Shown piece after piece: positions 1-9,642 of a stretch of DNA of 64,000 nt (its first letter is position 1; every line of letters begins with the position of its first letter). Source of the DNA: Primulina eburnea (taxonomy: Eukaryota > Streptophyta > Magnoliopsida > Lamiales > Gesneriaceae); the NCBI RefSeq assembly GCF_022965805.1, contig NC_133117.1, positions 13,602,183-13,666,182 of the forward strand, given 5' to 3'. A program made the translations under genes and the position numbers. The notes under the pieces are model-generated. The model saw only the letters and a program-made list of their open reading frames with translations, had not been told where the DNA came from and did not search any database.

Positions 1-125
1 CGCAGAAAAACTACTAAAACATCATATAAACATGTCACATTATAAATTTAGCAATTAAAATCAATTATTTAATCATTTTATATATTTCCTAAATTTGCAT
101 GCAGTTGGATTACGTCGTCTTAATT
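1..125. other. AT-rich sequence, nothing recognised
   Basis: This stretch is AT-rich. I see no open frame, repeat boundary or motif in it. It leads into the decayed gypsy integrase that becomes recognisable after about position 126. Confidence 0.4.
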
Positions 126-1470
126 TTAGACCTTACAACAGGACTCGAGCAGAGCAAGCTTCTGACGAGCAGCTACAGAAGTGGAGATAGAGGGATGAGG
201 CTAAGAGCCAGAGGTTTTATACAGTTGTGGACGACATAGTCAGGTATCGTGACCGACTGTGGGTTCCTAGCAGTGATTCCCTGAGAGCAGATATCTTGAG
301 TGAGGCCAACATCACCATGTACTCCATCCATCCAGGAAGTATAAAGAAATATAAGGATATTCAGTCTCTTTATTGGTGACCGGGCATGAAGCGGGATATT
401 CTGCGTTTCGTCTCCAAGTGTTTGACGTGTCAGCAGGTCAAAGCAGAGCATCAGAGACCTACAGAGAAGCTGAGACCACTCCTTATTTGCGAGTAGAAAT
501 GTGAGAACATTACCATGGACTTTGTGAATGGGCTTCCGAGGAAGATTGGAGGATATAATGCCATTTGGGTGATAGTCGATCAGCTCACTAAATCAACACA
601 TTTTTTACCGATCAGGAAGACCTTCACCATGACTCAGTACACATAGTTGTACATCAGAGAGATAATCAGGCTACATGGGATTTCAGTGTCCATCATGTCC
701 GACAAGGATCCGAGATCCACGTCTGCCTTCTGGAAAAAAGGTTATTCAGATAATGGAGGACCTGCTCAGAGCGTGTGTGATCGAATTTCGGGGCAGTTAG
801 GGACCGAAGTTACCTCTTGTGTAGTTCACGTACAACAACAGTTATACAACTTAGATCTGTATGCCTCCATATGAGGCATTATATGGGAAGAAATGTAGGT
901 CTCCAGTGTAGTGGGACGAAATAGGAGAGAGGGTACAGTTGTGACCAGATATTGTCTGTCGAACTGCAGAGTTAGTGGTCAAGATCTGAGATAGAATGCA
1001 AACTATAACGCCCCAGATTCGACGACTGTCCTCACTTGTACTAAGACGTGTCTTTCCAGCGTGCTTATGTCCTCACTCACATGCACCCTGAGAAACTTCC
1101 CAGGAGGTCACCCATCCCAAAATTGCACCAAGTCTAGCCTTTGAAGTTCTTATGTGATGTGCTACCGAAAAGAAGATGGACCTTCGTGATATGAATAGTA
1201 TCATAGGGGATCATGTGTTCATCATGGTCGCACCGATGAAGGGTGTGATGAGATTTGTGAAGAAGGGAAAGCTCAGTCCTAGATGCATATGACCGTTTGA
1301 GATCATGGAGAGAGTCGGGACACTCGCTTACAGAGTTGCAATACCGTCGAATCTAGCGAGAGTTCATAATGTGTTCCATGTCTCCCTGTTGCAGAAGTAC
1401 ATGTCGAATCATTCACATGTGCTAAACTATGAGCCACTTCAGCTGACACCGAACCTTTCTTTCGAGTAGA
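126..1470 (+). pseudogene. Decayed Ty3/gypsy integrase and C-terminal pol fragment
   Basis: The plus-strand translation follows the order of a gypsy integrase. It has a zinc-binding region (CLTCQQVKAEHQRP near 420-460), a core start ITMDFVNGLP near 510 and VIVDQLTKSTHFLP near 570-610. A second-aspartate region SDKDPRSTSAFW lies near 698, and the tail GKLSPR...FEIMERVG lies near 1270-1320. It ends with VHNVFHVSLLQKYM near 1360-1400. Stops interrupt it, for example the TGA in LYW*PGM near 376 and the TAG near 645. The part after the second aspartate is shortened, and a Cassandra-like piece sits between the DRMQT motif and GDHVF. No LTRs of this copy lie in the window. It is an old, dead relic related to the families of K and N. 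Confidence 0.85.
1004..1175 (-). mobile_element. Cassandra-like TRIM fragment with 5S rRNA-derived sequence
   Basis: The segment interrupts the gypsy pol frame. On the minus strand it contains GGGATGGGTGACCTCCTGGG, which matches the internal control region (C box) of plant 5S rRNA. It is preceded by AAGAACTTCAAAGG, resembling the 5S stretch before that box. Cassandra elements are terminal-repeat retrotransposons in miniature whose LTRs carry 5S rRNA sequence with RNA polymerase III signals. The left edge (TATAACGCCCCAGATTCGAC) looks like a mutated TGTAACGCCCC LTR start. I see only part of one LTR, with no second copy and no clear target duplication. The family assignment rests on recall. Confidence 0.7.
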
Positions 1471-1709
1471 GACTGATAAACATAAAAATTGTACATTAAT
1501 TTAATATTTTATAATATAAATTTAATATATGTTTTATAATAAATTGTATAAAATATAAGTTGTTGTGTAATTATAAGTTTTTACTATTTTTACAGGTTCG
1601 ATAAAACAAGAATAACCTTGATGTTGCAAATGAGATTAAGATGATTCTTGGACTTGTAGAAATTTGATGTTAATATCTACATCATTGGTGGCAAGTATGA
1701 GATAATAAT
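1471..1709. other. AT-rich noncoding sequence flanking element A1
   Basis: This is AT-rich sequence after the gypsy relic. The last five bases, ATAAT at 1705-1709, are the left copy of the target-site duplication of element A1. The same sequence continues at 9155, after A1. I recognise no gene. Confidence 0.5.
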
Positions 1710-2139
1710 TGTGGGGACCCGGACGCTAATCCATTCCTTAATCATCTTTAGGAATATTTAATCATTCATAATAAACAGGGTCTAAATTTTTTTTTTCTTT
1801 CTAAAATACACAGCGGAAACATAATGTAATTAAATTCAAATTACATAACATACATAATCTACAATTATTGTAGGATCTACCATAATTCAACTAGGTTCAA
1901 CTACATATCAGTACTGAATCCTAAGTTGCTTCTGAAGCCCGGATCTCCACGCTATCTAGTCCAGCCTCATTCTCTTCACGACCCTGATTCTAGCCCACTT
2001 GTTGCCATGCACACATACAAACAAGACAACAGCCGGATAACTCCGGTGAGATATAAATATCCCAGTATAAATCATGTATACATGCAATCATATAAATTAT
2101 ATAAGAGCATATAACAAAAATCATATCCTATATCAACAT

Positions 2140-2420
2140 CATGATATAAATCAATAACAAGAATAAATCATATTCTAAACATGTACCCTAATCAGGAACA
2201 TAATTCAATATCTAGAATAAATCCTATTCTCGGCATGTACCAATATCAGGAACATAAATCAATATCAAGAATAATTCCTATTCTAAACATGTACCAATAT
2301 CAGGAACATAATCAATCTCAAGAATAACTTCTATTCTAAACATGGACCAACATCTGGAACATGATCAGTATCAAGAATAATTTCTATTCTAAATATGTAC
2401 CAATAGCAGGAACATAAAAG
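2140..2420. repeat. 54-bp tandem repeat in the A1 LTR
   Basis: About five degenerate units carry the words AAGAATAA, TATTCTAAACATGTACC and CAGGAACATAA. CAGGAACAT recurs near 2193, 2247, 2301, 2353 (as CTGGAACAT) and 2407. The other LTR has the same array near 7394-7674. Confidence 0.8.
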
Positions 2421-2544
2421 GACATGAACCATATTCAGGAACATAATCAACATCAATCAATATCAATCAATATAACTGTCACTCAAGCTCGTGACTCTAC
2501 GTTTTAGACTAAACTCAATCCTAGTCTAGGGATCCCGGTTTCCA

Positions 2545-2735
2545 GATGTGGTATTCCTATATCGAATTCCGTAAAGGATGGAACCATAATCTCTATTACT
2601 CGATATAACCAGTGCCCTGGTATTCCTATATCGAATTCCGTAATAGAAGAATTCCAATACCCTTTACTCGATATAACCAAATATGGTTTTCCTATATCGA
2701 ATTCCGTAATAGATTCCATTACTCGATATAACCAA
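2545..2735. repeat. Triplicated inverted-repeat unit in the A1 LTR
   Basis: Three units of about 60 bp each run from CCTATATCGAATTCCGTAA to TTACTCGATATAACC. Each unit is an imperfect inverted repeat (TATATCGA facing TCGATATA). LTRs K (near 42446-42500) and H (near 31010-31062) carry one such unit. The short minus-strand frame reading SITEFDIGIP repeats is an artefact of this array. Counterpart in the other LTR: about 7799-7989. Confidence 0.8.
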
Positions 2736-2790
2736 ACATCCAGTGTCCTGACCTAACCGTCAAGGACTGTAGCTCTATCGCCAATATCCT

Positions 2791-2855
2791 ATCTTGAGAC
2801 ATCGTGCAATGTGCCGTGGCGATACCACCACTATCCGGCACTTCTGTCACAAGAT
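2791..2855 (-). promoter_or_regulatory. 65-bp leader hairpin, A1 3' LTR copy
   Basis: The outer arms ATCTTGAGACA and TGTCACAAGAT pair with one mismatch. The middle arms GTGCCG and CGGCAC pair perfectly, and the inner arms are GTGG and CCAC. LTRs K and H have hairpins of exactly the same length in the same relative place. It would fold in RNA made from the minus strand. The role is unknown. Confidence 0.7.
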
Positions 2856-3668
2856 AACTCGTCTAATACCTGTCATCTAATATCAAGAGAACAAGTACAT
2901 CAATCAACTTAATGCAAATATCAATGCAATAAGGTAAAGTATGTGATTTAGGGAAACTCGAGTCAAACCTCCCTCGAGTTGTGCAATCCCAACTCAACAT
3001 TAATTTATACCTTTATCTTCTCGCTCAGAAGAAGAAGAAGTCCCGACTCTATCTCGGTCCATTCTCAATCTGGGAATGACAATATAAAACAGGCACAATA
3101 TCAATATCAGTTCTGAACTCAAGACTGTCTCTTTAAATCTGAAACGATATATCGAGAATCATAATATCAATATTCCATTCTCAATTCAACTCTGAATCTG
3201 ATTAATCTGAATTAACTCAAATCAGCGGCATAACAGCACAATCTCAGTATTCCCGTCAATACCATATCACCAGATATTAATTACAAATCATAACCCATTT
3301 TGATACGATTTGTAATCAGTCTATAATCCAAATCTATTCAATTTCAATTAATATAATCTGAAAAATCATAACAATTCTAGAATCAATCTGTTTCCTGATC
3401 TGACTTCGGTTCTACGATGTCTAACATGTCAAGAACATCATATATGAATTATATCAAATTCCTACAACATCATCTTTTCAAATGATAACCGAACTCAATA
3501 AAACTTACGTCCAGTTGTAGCTCTCGTCGAGAGGAGTACGGTACTGTGTCTGGATTTAAATTCTGATAAACGGATCATTCAAAATCCCAATTTAAAGCTT
3601 GAAAGAAAACTTGAAAAATTCCTTTAAGCTTTCTCGATTCTTCTCTGGACAATTGAAAGAAATTGAAA

Positions 3669-3680
3669 CTTATATATATC
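3669..3680 (-). promoter_or_regulatory. TATA box of the A1 LTR
   Basis: The minus strand reads GATATATATAAG, followed by CA-rich then GA-rich sequence, as at the start of the R region in the related LTRs K and H. The 5' LTR copy at 8923-8934 would be the active promoter. Confidence 0.6.
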
Positions 3681-3900
3681 ACTCAAGCATGGCAAGACAA
3701 GTGTCCACTCAAATCCCATTAATTGCACTTTAGTCCCTCAACTTTTCACTATTTGCAAATTGGTCCTCAAAACTCTTTTTAATTCAATTTCAATCCTAAA
3801 TAATTGCAAACATCTAGTAATATAATTCAACACTCCAAAAGTTTCCAATTATATACTCTCGGATTAAAATAATATCATCTTTATTATCTCGGGCCTTACA

Positions 3901-3917
3901 TTTCTCCCCCTCTAAGA
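3901..3917 (-). other. Polypurine tract of A1
   Basis: The minus strand reads TAGAGGGGGAGAAA directly before the 3' LTR start TGTAAGG. This is the plus-strand primer site expected at the inner edge of a 3' LTR. Confidence 0.8.
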
Positions 3918-4950
3918 TACGATTTCGTCCTCGAAATCACAATCAATCAATTCGTGGAATACAGATAATCATGTCATATCTCAAATCAAATATAAGAAGG
4001 AGATATACAAAACTGCAATAAACTCATATCCACGAAATCACTCGTAATAGAATCAACCTCCGAACAATGGCTATACAACATCCGTATATACCAATCACCA
4101 GTGCAACAGTTCCATAATAATTTAATATCATCATCTGTTACCAAATCTGTTAATCCCAGTCAAAGATATATTCAATCTTCGGTTTCAAATATCAACAGTC
4201 ATCGTCCGACGTTGGCTTATTAGTCTATGAATTCTGAGCTATCCTCATTTTTTCTGAATCAGTTTCACTTTTCTTATTAGATTTCTGATCTTATCAAATC
4301 CAATCTCAGGCATCACCGCAATATCATTCCCATACGAAGGAAATCCGCAGTTCTCATGGTACAATACCTCGACTAAAGCTATTTCGATACTCATCTGATA
4401 GCTATTATTGTACAATAATTCACAAGTGACAATGAATCATGTCAATTAGTGCTAAATTCCAGCACTACAGTTCCTGGATATCCTCCAGTGTTTAGATAGT
4501 TCGCTCCGACTATCTTTCAATCTATAAATCATAGATGAAAAATCATGATATATACTCAGCCAAAAGTACAAAATCAAACGAAAATCACAGTCTGATAAAA
4601 TCAATCCTGGCATTTAATACAATCTAACCCCTTTTCTGACATACTTCTTAGTCGTCGGGTCATATTTGTACGTCATCCTGTACAATATAACATGTACAGA
4701 TTTGAACAATCGTTCAATCATAATCACATCACAACCCCATCTAAGAAAGATTTCAGTAGTGTCATCACACAGTCTATAGAAATGTACTCCCATTTCTATT
4801 TAGAAATCAATAATCAAGATAATCAATCTACAAATTCTATCTTTCTGTCTTCATCTGGCAGCGATTTAGACATTTCCATACAAATTCTGTCATAACTGAT
4901 TTCATCTGTTTATATCAAAACTGTCTATTCGAATTATCACACATTTCCTG
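3918..4950 (-). pseudogene. Decayed integrase and 3' pol of A1
   Basis: No long frame survives, but the nucleotide sequence still lines up with element K in several places. The stretch near 4385-4490 matches the K integrase region around 44655-44765. The stretch near 4640-4800 matches the region around 44940-45105, including the block coding MDFV in K. Stops and indels are frequent. The chromodomain region next to the polypurine tract is not recognisable. Confidence 0.65.
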
Positions 4951-6050
4951 TTACCAGAATAGTATCAAATCTACTATTGTGTGCATCTGACAATACCTGT
5001 CAATTTCCAATTCGAATATCTAACATAAACAAATCAGCTAATCATATAAAATAAAATATTACCTACCTGGTAATCGGCTCTGACACACTGTTCTAACTAT
5101 CAAATCAAGTTCTGAACAGTCTGATCAAACTTCTGAACTGTTTATCATCTCAACGGTTCATAACAATCAATATCAAACACAGGCTCAGAACGATAATAAT
5201 ATCGGATCAGATTCAGGATATCAATACGCAATGCTGATCTAATGACTGCATAAGACGCAATCTCTGACATTTCTGACATCTCTGAAATTCTGTCATATTC
5301 CAGGCCATTCTCAGTCACTGATCCCTGTCTCAACAGTACTATAAGTCAGTCAGTATACTATCTTCAGATATCATAGACTCTGAATACAATATGTCACAAT
5401 CGAGATTCATATCCGAACAATTCTGTATACCACAATCTCAGTTCCCAGAATATTCAATTCAATCATACGCTGCGAATATATCAAAATGTCATAGATAAAA
5501 CGAGCATAAGGTCTTCAGAATATTGTTGAACACAGGATCCATCAATCCATAATCGGAACTGAAATACTTTCCAGAGAAACATATATTCAAATGTAACTCT
5601 AACTCTTAGACAATAATTCTTTCAACTGATATCTCAATTCTTTCAGTTCAATCAGTATCAGTCTATACAAATTATAAAATGAAACCAATATCTGGTATCA
5701 AATCAAGGCTGAAATCATTCTTCCTAATCCAGGACAACCATGCAATCTCATCTGAAAGACTATAGCAAACCTCTTGCTATTAGTAAATCAATTCATGATA
5801 GACTCAGCTTCAGTCATCAACTGAATACATAAGGAATTACTCCATTCCTTTCGATAATCATCGAATCATAAACAATACAGATATCAAGGAATTCAAAATC
5901 AAGAATCCTTACTGTATATCATTTATTCCTTGGCCATTTCAGGTCCGAATCTTACCATCTCCTGGCAAGAATCTATCATAGCTATGTACTTGTTCAATAT
6001 ATCAATATCCATTATGCAGTCATCATCAGACAATACAAGTACAATCTAGT
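4951..6050. other. Unrecognisable internal sequence of A1
   Basis: This lies between the integrase and protease relics, where reverse transcriptase and RNase H should be. I find no RT motif in any frame. K uses about 2.3 kb for protease through RNase H, so much has been deleted here. Short frames at 5145-5333 and on the other strand look like chance. Confidence 0.5.
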
Positions 6051-6263
6051 CTAATTCAATCTCATTTTCAACTTACTGCAGTATATCATATCCCACAGAA
6101 TATCACTGATATCAAATTCTTTCTCCAAAAGGTAAAGAAGCAATACTACAGTAGATACAAAACCAACAGGTAAAGCATATATCAGTGCCACCCAATCAAG
6201 GATAATCATAATGATTGCATTAGTATATATCAATACATATGCATCATAATCATAGAGGAACAA
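6051..6263 (-). pseudogene. Dead retropepsin relic of A1
   Basis: The 70-residue frame contains AYVLIYTNA and ALPVGFVSTVV. These align with AYVLIDTGA and [11 protein letters not shown] in the K protease. The catalytic triplet DTG reads YTN here, so the Asp and Gly are gone and the enzyme could not work. The frame follows the gag relic after a stop. Confidence 0.75.
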
Positions 6264-6280
6264 TACCTGCCACTATATCA

Positions 6281-6640
6281 TCAAGTGTGTCCTGGGTCTG
6301 TTCCTTGATCACCATATCCAGATGATCTAGCTCCCTGAAATCCTCGGGAACCTCTCAGTTCTAGTACTCCTTTGGTTGTAATCCACCAACTTCTGACAGC
6401 TTCTCGTAACTGAGGGAATACCAGTGTAATTCTCTGTTCATCGGTACAATTAAGTAAATCGAACAATATTTCTATGTCATCAAACCAGTTCTCATACTCT
6501 TCAGACGTCCCGATACCACTCAGAATCGGCGGCTGAAATAATTGAAACTCTTTCAATTTTAATTCCATCGGAGTCTCTGATACATCTATCTGATCATACG
6601 AAGTACTACCCCTTTCTGAAAATCTTCTACGAGGTATATC
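6281..6640 (-). pseudogene. Truncated gag relic of A1, start codon lost
   Basis: The translation IPRRRFSERGSTSYDQIDVS continues as ETPMELKLKEFQLF and reaches VRSWWITTKG. It aligns with the K gag start MPPRRVPEQGSTYNPPMDV and with its KNWWINTKR region. The initiator ATG has become ATA near 6638-6640. After about residue 95 of the K numbering, the frame jumps straight to the segment before protease (KEQTQDTLDDIVAG in another frame). The rest of capsid and both zinc knuckles are therefore deleted. Confidence 0.8.
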
Positions 6641-6946
6641 TGATGATCACAGGAATCAGTAATCACAAGAGATAATCAATCCCAATCCCAATCTGATCAG
6701 CTTACCTTCTGATCAAGAATTGGTTCTGATTCATTTTCAAATCAGATATATTACCATATCAATTCAGATATTCAGGTAACGTACATTTAAACGCAATAAA
6801 ACATGCTGGCATGCTAGCATACTCAATGTAAATCAACATAATACTATATCACATGCTAGCAATCAAAAGCAGGAAAGAAAACACATTCTACCCCGCTCAC
6901 TCTTTTCTATCTCAGTGCTAAGGAACCTACAGTTCAAGGACCTACA

Positions 6947-6958
6947 GCTCTGATACCA
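6947..6958 (-). other. Primer-binding site of A1
   Basis: The minus strand reads TGGTATCAGAGC, complementary to the 3' end of plant initiator-Met tRNA. It lies five bases inside the 5' LTR. Confidence 0.9.
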
Positions 6959-6963
6959 CCTGT

Positions 6964-9154
6964 TGTGGGGACCCGGACGCTAATCCATTCCTTAATCATC
7001 TTTAGGAATATTTAATCATTCATAATAAACAGGGTCTAAATTTTTTTTTTCTTTCTAAAATACACAGCGGAAACATAATGTAATTAAATTCAAATTACAT
7101 AACATACATAATCTACAATTATTGTAGGATCTACCATAATTCAACTAGGTTCAACTACATATCAGTACTGAATCCTAAGTTGCTTCTGAAGCTCGGATCT
7201 CCACGCTATCTAGTCCAGCCTCATTCTCTTCACGACCCTGATTCTAGCCCACCTGTTGCCATGCACACATACAAACAAGACAACAGCCGGATAACTCCGG
7301 TGAGATATAAATATCCCAGTATAAATCATGTATACATGCAATCATATAAATCATATAAGAGCATATAACAAAAATCATATCCTATATCAACATCATGATA
7401 TAAATCAATAACAAGAATAAATCATATTCTAAACATGTACCCTAATCAGGAACATAATTCAATATCTAGAATAAATCCTATTCTCGGCATGTACCAATAT
7501 CAGGAACATAAATCAATATCAAGAATAATTCCTATTCTAAACATGTACCAATATCAGGAACATAATCAATCTCAAGAATAACTTCTATTCTAAACATGGA
7601 CCAACATCTGGAACATGATCAGTATCAAGAATAATTTCTATTCTAAATATGTACCAATAGCAGGAACATAAAAGGACATGAACCATATTCAGGAACATAA
7701 TCAACATCAATCAATATCAATCAATATAACTATCACTCAAGCTCGTGACTCTACGTTTTAGACTAGACTAAATCCTAGTCTAGGGATCCCGGTTTCCAGA
7801 TGTGGTATTCCTATATCGAATTCCGTAAAGGATGGAACCATAATCTCTATTACTCGATATAACCAGTGCCCTGGTATTCCTATATCGAATTCCGTAATAG
7901 AAAAATTCCAATACCCTTTACTCGATATAACCAAATATGGTGTTCCTATATCGAATTCCGTAATAGATTCCATTACTCGATATAACCAAACATCCAGTGT
8001 CCTGACCTAACCGTCAAGGACTGTAGCTCTATCGCCAATATCCTATCTTGAGACATCGTGCAATGTGCCGTGGCGATACCACCACTATCCGGCACTTCTG
8101 TCACAAGATAACTCGTCTAATACCTGTCATCTAATATCAAGAGAACAAGTACATCAATCAACTTAATGCAAATATCAATGCAATAAGGTAAAGTATGTGA
8201 TTTAGGGAAACTCGAGTCAAACCTCCCTCGAGTTGTGCAATCCCAACTCAACATTAATTTATACCTTTATCTTCTCGCTCAGAAGAAGAAGAAGTCCCGA
8301 CTCTATCTCGGTCCATTCTCAATCTGGGAATGACAATATAAAACAGGCACAATATCAATATCAGTTCTGAACTCAAGACTGTCTCTTTAAATCTGAAACG
8401 ATATATCGAGAATCATAATATCAATATTCCATTCTCAATTCAACTCTGAATCTGATTAATCTGAATTAACTCAAATCAGCGGCATAACAGCACAATCTCA
8501 GTATTCTCGTCAATACCATATCACCAGATATTAATTACAAATCATAACCCATTTTGATACGATTTGTAATCAGTCTATAATCCAAATCTATTCAATTTCA
8601 ATTAATATAATCTGAAAAATCATAACAATTCTAGAATCAATCTGTTTCCTGATCTGACTTCGGTTCTACGATGTCTAACATGTCAAGAACATCATATATG
8701 AATTATATCAAATTCCTACAACATCATCTTTTCAAATGATAACCGAACTCAATAAAACTTACGTCCAGTTGTAGCTCTCGTCGAGAGGAGTACGGTACTG
8801 TGTCTGGATTTAAATTCTGATAAACGGATCATTCAAAATCCCAATTTAAAGCTTGAAAGAAAACTTGAAAAATTCCTTTAAGCTTTCTCGATTCTTCTCT
8901 GGACAATTGAAAGAAATTGAAACTTATATATATCACTCAAGCATGGCAAGACAAGTTTCCACTCAAATCCCATTAATTGCACTTTAGTCCCTCAACTTTT
9001 CACTATTTGCAAATTGGTCCTCAAAACTCTTTTTAATTCAATTTCAATCCTAAATAATTGCAAACATCTAGTAATATAATTCAACACTCCAAAAGTTTCC
9101 AATTATATACTCTCGGATTAAAATAATATCATCTTTATTATCTCGGGCCTTACA
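6964..9154 (-). repeat. 5' LTR of A1
   Basis: It has the same 2191-bp length as the partner LTR, with about ten scattered substitutions. Differences include one base near 7192, two near 7766-7770 and one near 8957. It carries the same hairpin at 8045-8109 and TATA box at 8923-8934. Its last bases, TTACA, abut the right ATAAT duplication. Confidence 0.95.
8045..8109 (-). promoter_or_regulatory. 65-bp leader hairpin, A1 5' LTR copy
   Basis: It is identical in layout to the copy at 2791-2855, with outer arms of 11 bp, middle arms GTGCCG/CGGCAC and inner arms GTGG/CCAC. Confidence 0.7.
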
Positions 9155-9642
9155 ATAATTCTCTCACAATTGGGATCAAATTAAGCAACAAATAAAGTTA
9201 CCAAATGAGAGGCAATTTAACCATGCTCTAGCATTTTGACCATATCTCTAAAATTACTTGGTCAAATTGTAAAATAAAAAAAAATACCACAATTCAAATA
9301 ACTCAATTATCTACATGTTTTGTTTTATGTGGAAAAGAAAATTCTGATGAGAACATTTTTAAAAGTGATGTGTATGATGACATAATTTCTTGGAACACCA
9401 ATGAAAACTTATTTGTGAAAAAATAATATTTTATTTGTGATTGTCTCCCCAAATATGGCTATAAATAGAGGTGCATTGTAATGTATTGAGATATCCCTCA
9501 TTCTCTGAACAAACCTTTGAATTCATAATATTTCTCTCTTTGTTTTTCCTTTATTTCTTCATTTAAATGTAATTAGAATGTTAATTTCATATTCAAAGTT
9601 TTATACTTTGACTAATGAGTAACTAACTTCCCAAAGTTGAGA
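9155..9642 (+). other. Older noncoding sequence with a promoter-like TATA region
   Basis: This continues the sequence interrupted by A1. CTATAAATAG lies at 9469-9478, about 50 bp before a CT-rich stretch (TTTCTCTCTTTG near 9532). That layout resembles a retrotransposon LTR promoter and leader. The sequence resumes at 12191-12215 and again at 14699. I cannot name the family. Confidence 0.35.

Larger units (their letters stand above)
1710..3900 (-). repeat. 3' LTR of A1
   Basis: On the minus strand it starts TGTAAGGCCCGAG and ends GGGTCCCCACA, the usual TG...CA ends. It holds a 54-bp tandem repeat, three copies of a TATATCGA inverted repeat, a 65-bp hairpin at 2791-2855 and a TATA box near 3669-3680. 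Its 3' end in coding orientation is shared with LTRs K, H and M. It has no GC-rich palindrome array, unlike those three. Confidence 0.95.
1710..9154 (-). mobile_element. Element A1: non-autonomous Ty3/gypsy retrotransposon with identical-length LTRs
   Basis: It is bounded by two 2191-bp LTRs (1710-3900 and 6964-9154) and flanked by a perfect 5-bp duplication ATAAT (1705-1709 and 9155-9159). It reads on the minus strand. The primer-binding site at 6947-6958 matches initiator-Met tRNA, and a polypurine tract abuts the 3' LTR at 3901-3917. By eye I count about ten differences between the LTRs, or roughly 0.5 percent, so insertion was recent. The 3.06-kb internal part holds only broken gag, protease and integrase. 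Compared with K, which is about 4.8 kb inside, it has lost the second half of gag, with its zinc knuckles, and much of reverse transcriptase. It must have used proteins made by a relative. Confidence 0.95.

Noticed and set aside
1093..1150. A functional 5S rRNA gene
   Set aside because: Only the C-box region matches well. The rest of the 120-base gene is missing or diverged and the flanks look like a Cassandra LTR.
2504..2719. SITEFDIGIP repeat protein (also 7758-7973)
   Set aside because: It is a shadow of the triplicated inverted repeat in the A1 LTR, with no independent support.
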